The notes beneath the pieces were generated by a model. That model was not told where the DNA came from. It worked only from the letters and a program-made list of their open reading frames with translations, and ran no database searches. This document shows positions 1 through 5,762 of a stretch of 8,091 nt of DNA, piece by piece. Source of the stretch: Comamonas sp. lk (GTDB lineage: Bacteria; Pseudomonadota; Gammaproteobacteria; Burkholderiales; Burkholderiaceae_C). Numbering within the stretch: position 1 is the first letter of the stretch; each line of letters starts with the position of its first letter. The stretch is from positions 1 to 8,091 of the forward strand of contig CAMDKE010000117.1 in NCBI GenBank assembly GCA_945901215.1, given 5' to 3'. Made by a program: the position numbers and the translations under genes.

Positions 1-12
1 TACAACTTCTGA
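1..12 (+). CDS. Possible 3' end of a plus-strand gene (last three codons)
   Basis: The first twelve bases read TAC AAC TTC TGA, that is Tyr-Asn-Phe-stop. Two hairpins that can act as plus-strand terminators follow within about 110 bases, so a plus-strand transcript probably ends here. A C-terminal phenylalanine after an aromatic and a polar residue is typical of Gram-negative outer-membrane beta-barrel proteins such as porins, so a porin-like gene is one possibility. Only three codons are visible and the reading frame is inferred, so both the gene and its identity are speculative. Confidence 0.3.
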   Translation, partial: YNF

Positions 13-17
13 TAGCG

Positions 18-32
18 GCCGGCTAGGCCGGC
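18..32. repeat. Small GC hairpin before the terminator
   Basis: GCCGGC (18-23) and GCCGGC (27-32) form a 6-bp stem around the three-base loop TAG. It lies directly beside the larger terminator hairpin at 38-61, separated only by AAAAA. It has no T-run of its own on the plus strand. It may reinforce termination of minus-strand transcripts leaving the larger hairpin or of the plus-strand gene, or it may be chance in GC-rich DNA. Confidence 0.35.
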
Positions 33-73
33 AAAAAGCGGCCTCTGTTGCCAGAGGCCGCCGAATCTTTTTT
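33..73. terminator. Bidirectional intrinsic terminator
   Basis: A perfect 10-bp stem (38-47 with 52-61, arm GCGGCCTCTG) closes a four-base loop. On the plus strand the stem is followed after six bases by TTTTTT (68-73). On the minus strand it is followed at once by TTTTT (37-33). It can therefore stop transcripts from both directions: the gene entering from the left, and the rlmE-ftsH-folP-glmM-GNAT run, whose last stop codon is about 115 bases away. Confidence 0.85.
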
Positions 74-89
74 AATTTTCCAGAGTTTT

Positions 90-118
90 ACGGCCACCCT
101 CACAGGTGGCCGTTTTTT
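90..118 (+). terminator. Second intrinsic terminator, mainly plus strand
   Basis: A 9-bp stem (90-98 with 105-113, arm ACGGCCACC) closes a six-base loop and runs straight into TTTTTT (113-118) on the plus strand, the standard rho-independent layout. On the minus strand the bases after the stem are only TAAAA, so it would be weak in that direction. It backs up the terminator at 33-73 and would protect the GNAT gene from antisense read-through. Confidence 0.8.
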
Positions 119-177
119 GGTTCTTACAAGTCCAGGACCATGCAAACCAGGGCTTGCCCGTACTGGCCAAACCGCGA

Positions 178-708
178 TCACTCCAGCCACTTCTGCAAAA
201 ACTGCGCGCTCCCCGCCGCTGGGTCAAGCTGGTATTGGGCAAAGCCCAGGCGCGTGTAAAGCCGCAGCGCACCCAAATTCCCCGACAAGACCTCTAAGGT
301 CAGCTTGCAAGCGCCCCGCTCCTGCGCCATTGTCTCCACCACTGCAAACATGCGCTCGGCCACGCGCTGTCCCCGGTAGGCGGGTAGCACCACCACATCG
401 TGCACATTGACCAGCGGCTTGCAGGCAAAGGTAGAGAAACCCTCGATGCAGTTGACCAAGCCCATCGGTGCTTTTTCGTCAGCAGCGTCAAAAGCCAGCA
501 CGCTAAACGCCTGAGGACGCGCCGCCAGACAGGACACCAGCTTGTGCTTGGCAAAGCCGCTCAGCGGCTCACCGCCGCCCATGGGGTCGCGGGCGTAGGC
601 GTCCAGTAGCTCGACCAGCACCTGGGCGTGGCGTGGTTTGGCGTAGTCGGCTCGGCAAACGTGCACGCTTGGGCCGCCACCGGCTTGGGTCGCTGACGAT
701 TCGCTCAT
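178..708 (-). CDS. GNAT-family N-acetyltransferase
   Basis: A 176-residue protein with the GNAT fold signature; the substrate cannot be read from the sequence. Residues 102-160 hold the acetyl-CoA part: strand VHDVVVLP (102-109), then the pyrophosphate loop YRGQRVA (111-117), a helix, and the C-terminal motif LTLEVLSGN...LYTRLGF (136-156) usual in small-molecule and protein acetyltransferases. In the loop the usual central glycine of R-G-x-G-x-G/A is Arg115. The start ATG overlaps the glmM stop in ATGA (705-708), so translation is probably coupled to glmM. It is the last gene of the run and is followed by terminators. Being next to glmM hints at a cell-envelope or amino-sugar link, but it is not the GlmU acetyltransferase and this is only context. 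The family call is firm; the role is unknown. Confidence 0.9.
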   Translation of the reverse strand: MSESSATQAGGGPSVHVCRADYAKPRHAQVLVELLDAYARDPMGGGEPLSGFAKHKLVSCLAARPQAFSVLAFDAADEKAPMGLVNCIEGFSTFACKPLVNVHDVVVLPAYRGQRVAERMFAVVETMAQERGACKLTLEVLSGNLGALRLYTRLGFAQYQLDPAAGSAQFLQKWLE

Positions 709-2033
709 TTCAAGGTGTCCGCAATCCGCTGCGCACAGCGAAGGGCCTGCGCGGGATCGCGCGCCTCTACCATCACGCGCACCACAGGCTCGGTGCCGCT
801 GGCGCGTATCAGCACCCGGCCGTTTTGTCCCAACTCGTGCTCCACCGCCAAGGTTTGTTCCTTGAGTGCCGCGTTCGCCTGCCAGTCGGTACCAGGGCGC
901 AGGCGCACATTAAGCAGGGTTTGGGGGAATAGCGTCACGCCAGCCAGCAAAGCAGCCATGCTTTTGCCCGAGTGAACGCAGGCCTGCAGCACTTGCAGCG
1001 CAGAAATCAGGCCATCGCCGGTGGTGTGTTTGTCCAACGCCAGCAGGTGGCCCGAGCCCTCGCCGCCCAAGATCCAGCCACGCGTCTCCATGGCCTCCAG
1101 TACATAGCGGTCACCTACTTTGGCGCGTACCAGCTCCACACCCCGGTTTTTGAGCGCCAGCTCAACCGCCATATTCGTCATCAAGGTGCCTACCACGCCG
1201 GGCAAGACCTCGCCTTGGCCTAAGCGCGCGTCGGCCATCAGATAAAGCAACTCGTCACCGTTGAACAGGCGACCTTGCGCATCGACCATTTGTAGGCGGT
1301 CGGCGTCACCGTCCAGTGCCACGCCAAAATCCGCATGGTGTTCCTTGACGGCGGCCACCAACGCCTCAGGGTGGGTGGCACCTACCCTGAGGTTGATGTT
1401 GAGTCCGTCAGGCGCACAACCAATGGCCACGACGTCCGCACCCAACTCATGAAACACCCTGGGCGCAATTTGGTAAGCAGCGCCGTGGGCGCCGTCAACG
1501 ACGATTTTTAGGCCCTTGAGCGTCAGGTCATAGGCAAAGGTGCTTTTGCAAAACTCAATATAGCGCCCTGCCGCATCGTCTAGTCGGCGTGCTTTGCCCA
1601 GGCCAGCCGATTGCGCCCATTGCGGAGCTTGCTGCAATGCGGCCTCCACTTCCAGTTCCCAGGCTTCAGACAGCTTGGAGCCTTGGGCGCTAAAGAACTT
1701 GATGCCGTTGTCCTCAAACGCATTGTGGCTGGCACTGATCACCACGCCCAGAGACGCGCGCTGCGCGCGCGTCAGGTAAGCCACCCCCGGCGTCGGTAGG
1801 GGCCCGAGCAAGACTACATCCACGCCTGCCGAGTTAAAGCCACTTTCCAAAGCACTTTCCAGCATGTAGCCCGAAATGCGTGTGTCCTTGCCGATCAAGA
1901 CCAGCGGGCGGGCCTCGGTTTTACGCAGCACCTGCCCCACCGCATGGGCTAAGCGCAGCACAAAGTCTGGTGTGATGGGCGCCTGCCCTACGGTGCCACG
2001 GATGCCGTCGGTGCCAAAGTACTCGCGTTTCAT
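705..2033 (-). CDS. glmM: Phosphoglucosamine mutase
   Basis: GlmM converts glucosamine-6-phosphate to glucosamine-1-phosphate in the cytoplasm, on the way to UDP-GlcNAc for peptidoglycan and lipopolysaccharide. The 442-residue length and all key motifs fit. They are the N-terminal FGTDGIRG (6-13), the phosphoserine loop SASHN with catalytic Ser102 (100-104), the Mg-binding DGDADR (241-246), the sugar-binding GEGSGH (324-329) and the phosphate-binding RASGTEP (410-416). The ATG at 2033 has a GGAAGA Shine-Dalgarno seven bases upstream and lies 14 bases after the folP stop, so the two are surely co-transcribed. The stop overlaps the start of the GNAT gene by four bases. A strong GC hairpin lies inside the gene at 1753-1773. 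Confidence 0.98.
   Translation of the reverse strand: MKREYFGTDGIRGTVGQAPITPDFVLRLAHAVGQVLRKTEARPLVLIGKDTRISGYMLESALESGFNSAGVDVVLLGPLPTPGVAYLTRAQRASLGVVISASHNAFEDNGIKFFSAQGSKLSEAWELEVEAALQQAPQWAQSAGLGKARRLDDAAGRYIEFCKSTFAYDLTLKGLKIVVDGAHGAAYQIAPRVFHELGADVVAIGCAPDGLNINLRVGATHPEALVAAVKEHHADFGVALDGDADRLQMVDAQGRLFNGDELLYLMADARLGQGEVLPGVVGTLMTNMAVELALKNRGVELVRAKVGDRYVLEAMETRGWILGGEGSGHLLALDKHTTGDGLISALQVLQACVHSGKSMAALLAGVTLFPQTLLNVRLRPGTDWQANAALKEQTLAVEHELGQNGRVLIRASGTEPVVRVMVEARDPAQALRCAQRIADTLK
1753..1773 (-). repeat. Strong GC hairpin inside glmM
   Basis: GACGCGCGC (1753-1761) and GCGCGCGTC (1765-1773) are perfect inverted copies around a three-base loop. This gives a 9-bp, eight-G/C stem in both DNA strands and in the glmM mRNA. 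It encodes residues 87-94 (LTRAQRAS), a stretch before the active-site serine. No T-run follows on the minus strand, so it is not an intrinsic terminator. It may be a by-product of Ala/Arg codons or may slow ribosomes or polymerase. Confidence 0.55.
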
Positions 2034-2047
2034 AGTCCCATCTTCCG

Positions 2048-2908
2048 TTATTCTTTCTTGGTTGCCGCTTGCGTTGCCCAGAGTACGCCCAAAGCCTGAA
2101 CCGTGGCTTGCACGTCATGCACCCGAACGATCCGGGCACCATTTTGTACCGCCAAAACAGCGGCCACTGCGCTTGAGACCAGGCGGTCGCCGGGTGCAGC
2201 GCCTGTGACCGCGCCCAAAGACGACTTGCGTGACCAACCCGCCAGAAGGGTAAAACCGGGCTCCAGTAAAGCCGCTTGCTGCGCCAGAAGGCTGAAATTT
2301 TGCGGCACCGTCTTGCCAAAACCGATCCCGGGGTCTGTGCAAATGCGCGCCTTGTCCACCCCTAGGTCTACCAAAGCCTGCGCCGCATGCGACAGAAAGT
2401 CGCGCACCGGCGCCACGACGTCGCCGTCCATGGGCGAGACCTGCATGGTTTGCGGGTTGCCGTGCATGTGCATCAGGCACACGCCGCAGCCGGGGTGCGC
2501 CGCCACAAGGTCGCGGCCCGAAAGTTCATCCTCCGGGCTGACCCAGCGAAGCGCCCAAATGTCGTTGATGATGTCTGCGCCCAAATCGAGCGCCGCTTGC
2601 ATCACGCCAGGTTTGTATGTGTCTACGGAAATGGGCACGCCCAGCGACACTGCCGCGCGCAAGACAGGCAGCAGGCGATCAAGCTCTTGCGTCTGGTGCA
2701 GGGGCTTGGCGCCAGGGCGGGTGGACTCCGCCCCCAGGTCCAAGATATCGGCACCCTCCTGGATCAATGCCTCGCAATGTGCCAGCGCCGCTCGGGTGCT
2801 GGCGTAGGGGCCACCGTCCGAAAAAGAGTCTGGGGTGATATTGACAATGCCCATCACCTGGGGACGCGCCAAATCAATCAGGTAGCGGCTGGTTTGCCAA
2901 TGGGCCAT
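2048..2908 (-). CDS. folP: Dihydropteroate synthase
   Basis: FolP condenses 6-hydroxymethyl-7,8-dihydropterin pyrophosphate with p-aminobenzoate to dihydropteroate in folate synthesis; it is the sulfonamide target. The 286 residues contain the full set of TIM-barrel motifs. These are VNITPDSFSDGG (22-33, pyrophosphate and metal loop), GAESTRPGA (59-67), SVDTYKP (94-100), NDIWAL (115-120), LMHMHGNPQTMQ (145-156), TDPGIGFGKT (191-200, pterin Asp192), GWSRKS (224-229, Lys228) and RVHDV (262-266). The ATG at 2908 has an AGGG eight bases upstream. The gene lies 66 bases after ftsH and 14 bases before glmM, the usual ftsH-folP-glmM order of proteobacteria. No obvious resistance-type insertion is seen in the two sulfonamide loops, judged by eye only. 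Confidence 0.97.
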   Translation of the reverse strand: MAHWQTSRYLIDLARPQVMGIVNITPDSFSDGGPYASTRAALAHCEALIQEGADILDLGAESTRPGAKPLHQTQELDRLLPVLRAAVSLGVPISVDTYKPGVMQAALDLGADIINDIWALRWVSPEDELSGRDLVAAHPGCGVCLMHMHGNPQTMQVSPMDGDVVAPVRDFLSHAAQALVDLGVDKARICTDPGIGFGKTVPQNFSLLAQQAALLEPGFTLLAGWSRKSSLGAVTGAAPGDRLVSSAVAAVLAVQNGARIVRVHDVQATVQALGVLWATQAATKKE

Positions 2909-2974
2909 GGGACAAGCCCTCGGATGGGAATGGAAACGGACGCGCCTGACGACAGGCCGCCCTTGCTGAAAGCT

Positions 2975-4894
2975 TCAGGCAGCCGTAGCAGCGGGCTCGG
3001 GGGTAACGGTGGCTGTCGGAGTTCCGCCGTCGCCAGGGCCGGAAGTGGGTGCGCGGGGCGACCAGTCCTTGGGCGGACGCGGTTCTTTGCCCGCCATGAT
3101 GTCGTCTAGCTGGTCGCTGTCAATAGTTTCCCATTCCAGCAATGCCTTCGCCATCGCATGGATCTTGTCCTGGTTCTCTTCAATGAGCGTGCGCGCCTGC
3201 AGGTACTGCTGGTCGATGATGCGCCGCACTTCGGAGTCAACCTTTTGCATGGTTTGCTCGCTCATATTGGTGGTTTTGGTCACCGAGCGGCCCAAAAACA
3301 CCTCGCCCTCGTTTTCGGCGTACACCATGGGGCCCAGCGCGTCGGTCATGCCGTAGCGGGTGACCATGTCTCGGGCAATCGAGGTGGCGCGCTCAAAGTC
3401 GTTGCTGGCGCCGGTGGTCATTTGCTTCATGAACACTTCTTCGGCAATGCGCCCACCAAACAGCATGCTGATCTGGTTGAGCATGTACTCGCTGTCGTAG
3501 GAGTAGCGGTCTTGCGCCGGCAGGCTCATGGTCACGCCCAAGGCGCGGCCGCGGGGAATGATGGTCACTTTGTGCACCGGATCGCACTTAGGCAACATCT
3601 TGCCAATCAGCGCGTGGCCGGACTCGTGGTAGGCCGTGTTGCGACGCTCGCCTTCGGGCATGACCATGCTCTTGCGCTCCGGACCCATCAGGATTTTGTC
3701 TTTGGCCTTCTCGAAATCCTGCATTTCCACTAGGCGCGCATTGCGCCGCGCAGCCATCAAAGCGGCTTCGTTGCACAAATTAGCCAGGTCGGCGCCCGAC
3801 ATACCGGGCGTGCCGCGGGCGATCACGCCGGGGTTCACGTCTTGCGCCACAGGCACTTTGCGCATGTGCACGTTCAAAATTTGTTCGCGACCCCGGATAT
3901 CGGGAAGCGTCACATACACCTGGCGGTCAAACCGGCCGGGGCGCAGCAAAGCCGAGTCCAAAATGTCAGGGCGGTTGGTGGCGGCCACCACGATGACGCC
4001 CACATTGGTCTCAAAGCCGTCCATCTCCACCAGCATCTGGTTGAGCGTTTGCTCGCGCTCGTCATTGCCACCGCCCAAGCCGGCGCCGCGCTGGCGGCCT
4101 ACAGCGTCAATTTCGTCAATAAAGATGATGCAAGGCGCGTTCTTCTTGGCGTTGTCGAACATGTCACGCACCCGCGAGGCGCCCACACCGACGAACATTT
4201 CCACAAAGTCCGAGCCCGAAATGCTGAAGAAGGGTACCTTGGCCTCGCCCGCGATCGACTTGGCGAGCAAGGTTTTGCCGGTTCCCGGGGGGCCCACCAG
4301 CAACAGACCACGGGGAATGCGGCCACCGAGTTTTTGAAATTTACTGGGGTCTTTCAGGAAGTCGACGACCTCTTTGACTTCTTCCTTGGCTTCGTCGCAA
4401 CCGGCCACGTCCGCAAAGGTGACGGTGTTGGTGCTCTCATCGAGCAAGCGAGCCTTGCTCTTGCCAAAGCTGAACGCACCGCCTTTTCCGCCGCCTTGCA
4501 TCTGGCGCATGAAATACACCCAAACGCCAATCAGGAGCAACATCGGGCCCCAGCTGACCAAGAGCGTCATGAGCAGCGAGCCCTCTTCGCGGGGCTTGAC
4601 GTCAAATTTGACGCCATTGGATATCAGGTCCCCGACCAGGCCGCGGTCCAGGTAGGTGGCGGTGGTTTTTATGCGGCGCTCGTCACTGGTGACAGCGATG
4701 ATTTCGGTTCCGCCCTGGCCCTCCTGGATCACTGCACTCTTGATGTTCTTGTTGCGCACTTCTTCCAGAAAATCGGAATAGCCTAAGACCGTGGCGTTAA
4801 CGCCGCTGTGCGAATCAAATTGCTTAAATACGGTAAAAAGTACCAAGCCGATGACCAGCCAGACTGCAATTTTTGAAAACCACTGATTGTTCAA
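2975..4894 (-). CDS. ftsH: ATP-dependent zinc metalloprotease FtsH
   Basis: FtsH is a hexameric inner-membrane AAA+ protease that degrades misfolded membrane proteins and regulatory substrates such as sigma-32 and, in enterics, LpxC. The 639 residues show membrane helix 1 (about 7-24), a periplasmic domain (25-106) and helix 2 (107-128). The AAA+ module follows, with Walker A GPPGTGKT (201-208), Walker B IIFIDE (256-261) and the second region of homology with arginine fingers Arg318 and Arg321. The peptidase has zinc motif HESGH (423-427) and third ligand Asp499 in GASND. The last 25 residues are a low-complexity Pro/Thr/Ala/Gly tail. The start is TTG at 4894: it gives the usual MNNQWFSK N-terminus, has GGAG six bases upstream, and no in-frame ATG fits. 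A sigma-32-like promoter lies just upstream. Confidence 0.98.
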   Translation of the reverse strand: MNNQWFSKIAVWLVIGLVLFTVFKQFDSHSGVNATVLGYSDFLEEVRNKNIKSAVIQEGQGGTEIIAVTSDERRIKTTATYLDRGLVGDLISNGVKFDVKPREEGSLLMTLLVSWGPMLLLIGVWVYFMRQMQGGGKGGAFSFGKSKARLLDESTNTVTFADVAGCDEAKEEVKEVVDFLKDPSKFQKLGGRIPRGLLLVGPPGTGKTLLAKSIAGEAKVPFFSISGSDFVEMFVGVGASRVRDMFDNAKKNAPCIIFIDEIDAVGRQRGAGLGGGNDEREQTLNQMLVEMDGFETNVGVIVVAATNRPDILDSALLRPGRFDRQVYVTLPDIRGREQILNVHMRKVPVAQDVNPGVIARGTPGMSGADLANLCNEAALMAARRNARLVEMQDFEKAKDKILMGPERKSMVMPEGERRNTAYHESGHALIGKMLPKCDPVHKVTIIPRGRALGVTMSLPAQDRYSYDSEYMLNQISMLFGGRIAEEVFMKQMTTGASNDFERATSIARDMVTRYGMTDALGPMVYAENEGEVFLGRSVTKTTNMSEQTMQKVDSEVRRIIDQQYLQARTLIEENQDKIHAMAKALLEWETIDSDQLDDIMAGKEPRPPKDWSPRAPTSGPGDGGTPTATVTPEPAATAA

Positions 4895-4900
4895 GCGAAG

Positions 4901-4904
4901 CTCC
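4901..4904 (-). promoter_or_regulatory. Shine-Dalgarno of ftsH supporting a UUG start
   Basis: On the minus strand GGAG stands six bases before the TTG at 4894, an ideal position. It supports the unusual UUG start of ftsH, for which the reading frame offers no nearby ATG. A weak start codon paired with a strong binding site suggests that initiation rate is held down or made sensitive to initiation-factor activity. Confidence 0.75.
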
Positions 4905-4935
4905 AGTTAGGGCGAAAGAAACGTTCTCCTTGCGC

Positions 4936-4963
4936 AGATGTGCGCCATTTTAGAACTTTCAAG
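4936..4963 (-). promoter_or_regulatory. Sigma-32 (heat-shock) promoter of ftsH
   Basis: Reading the minus strand, a perfect -35 CTTGAAA (4963-4957) is followed after 13 bases by GCACATCT (4943-4936), which matches five of the seven fixed positions of the sigma-32 -10 consensus CCCCATNT. Transcription would start near 4929, giving a leader of about 35 bases with the ftsH Shine-Dalgarno in it. Heat-shock control of ftsH by sigma-32 is established in E. coli, where FtsH in turn degrades sigma-32. A sigma-70-type -10 TAAAAT (4952-4947) lies in the spacer but has no good -35. The promoter call is by consensus only. Confidence 0.65.
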
Positions 4964-4979
4964 GCAAGGTTGGCGACTA

Positions 4980-5031
4980 TTTGGCGCATCAGCCATAGTG
5001 CGGCCAAGGCCTTGCGGCCTCAAACGCCAAA
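4980..5031 (-). repeat. Nested inverted repeats between rlmE and ftsH
   Basis: Just after the rlmE stop, TTTGGCG and CGCCAAA (plus-strand 4980-4986 and 5025-5031) can form a 7-bp outer stem. Inside it AGGCC and GGCCT (5007-5011, 5016-5020) form a short hairpin that in the minus-strand RNA has the GNRA-type tetraloop GCAA. No T-run follows, so it is not an intrinsic terminator. It might mark an RNA-processing or stability element that separates rlmE from ftsH expression. The functional value is uncertain. Confidence 0.35.
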
Positions 5032-5042
5032 GACCCATGCCG

Positions 5043-5744
5043 CTATTTCAGGCCGATGCCGACCAAAAAGGTTTCCGAAGAGCGGTCGCGCGAGGCCTTG
5101 GGTTTATAAGGTTTGACGCTATGGAAGGCGGTTTTGAAGCGCTGGACCACGTCGTTGTAGCTGCCCCCGTGAAACACTTTGGCAACCAAGGCGCCCTCGG
5201 GTTTCATGTGGTTTTGGGCAAATTCAATCGCCAGCTCCACTAGGTATTCAATGCGCGCTGCGTCTGCCGACGATATGCCCGACAAGTTGGGCGCCATGTC
5301 GGAGACCACCAAATCGGCTTGTCGCCCGCCAAGCGCCACCTCCAGTTGCGCAAAGACGTCAGCCTCGCGAAAGTCGCCCTGGATGAAGTGCACGCCTTCG
5401 ATCGGCTCCATGGCAAGCAGGTCCAGCGCAACAATGGTGCCGTTGAGGTCACCAACCGCAGCACCTTGGGGCGACATGCGTCGACGCAGGTATTGGCTCC
5501 AGGCGCCCGGGGTGCAACCCAGGTCAACCACCAATTGGCCGGGCTTGACCAAGCCGAAGACCTCGTCAATTTCCTTGAGTTTGTAAGCCGCCCTGGCCCG
5601 GTAGCCCTCGCGCGCGGCGAGTTTGACATAAGGGTCGTTGATATGGTCGTGCAACCAAGCCTTGTTAACTTTTTTCCCTTTAATCGACGGCTTGGGCGTG
5701 CCAGCCGCAGCAGCAGGGCTGGGCGCGGAGGGAGTTTTCTTCAT
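5043..5744 (-). CDS. rlmE: 23S rRNA (uridine-2552-2'-O)-methyltransferase
   Basis: RlmE (FtsJ/RrmJ) uses S-adenosylmethionine to methylate the 2'-OH of U2552 in the A-loop of 23S rRNA, a late step of 50S assembly. The 233 residues contain the SAM motif VDLGCTPGAWSQ (73-84), QGDFR (122-126), SDMAPN (148-153) and the catalytic K-D-K-E tetrad at Lys55, Asp149, Lys189 and Glu224. Compared with E. coli there is a longer N-terminal lead rich in Ser, Pro, Ala and Lys (1-27) and a short insertion near 90-101. The ATG at 5744 is chosen because a longer frame to 5903 would run antisense through conserved yhbY codons. There is no Shine-Dalgarno; a -10 element ends seven bases before the ATG, so the mRNA may be leaderless. 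ftsH follows after 148 bases. Confidence 0.95.
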   Translation of the reverse strand: MKKTPSAPSPAAAAGTPKPSIKGKKVNKAWLHDHINDPYVKLAAREGYRARAAYKLKEIDEVFGLVKPGQLVVDLGCTPGAWSQYLRRRMSPQGAAVGDLNGTIVALDLLAMEPIEGVHFIQGDFREADVFAQLEVALGGRQADLVVSDMAPNLSGISSADAARIEYLVELAIEFAQNHMKPEGALVAKVFHGGSYNDVVQRFKTAFHSVKPYKPKASRDRSSETFLVGIGLK

Positions 5745-5750
5745 TGCGCG

Positions 5751-5757
5751 GATAATA
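5751..5757. promoter_or_regulatory. Shared bidirectional -10 element between rlmE and yhbY
   Basis: The 18-base gap between the start codons holds GATAATA. On the plus strand GATAAT (5751-5756, five of six matches to TATAAT) is followed by exactly six bases and then the yhbY ATG. On the minus strand TATTAT (5757-5752, also five of six) is followed by seven bases and then the rlmE ATG. Start sites would fall on the A of the yhbY ATG and on, or one base before, the A of the rlmE ATG. Neither gene has a Shine-Dalgarno and there is no room for a leader. No good -35 is seen at 16-18 bases on either side, which lowers certainty. Confidence 0.55.
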
Positions 5758-5762
5758 CCGGC

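Noticed and set aside
2103..2807. A 234-codon plus-strand frame opposite folP
   Set aside because: Antisense shadow of folP, Ser/Arg/Cys-rich with no domain; folP motifs are complete on the other strand.
2944..2957. Small hairpin GCCTG-ACGA-CAGGC between ftsH and folP as a terminator
   Set aside because: Only five base pairs and no T-run on the minus strand; folP has no other visible promoter, so read-through is expected.
3842..4786. A 314-codon open frame on the plus strand opposite ftsH
   Set aside because: It lies wholly antisense to conserved AAA+ and membrane codons of ftsH, its protein is His/Ala/Gln-rich with no recognisable domain, and long antisense frames are common in GC-rich genes.
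5319..5762. Extension of yhbY upstream through rlmE
   Set aside because: The upstream part is a shadow of rlmE; the family N-terminus begins at the ATG at 5763.
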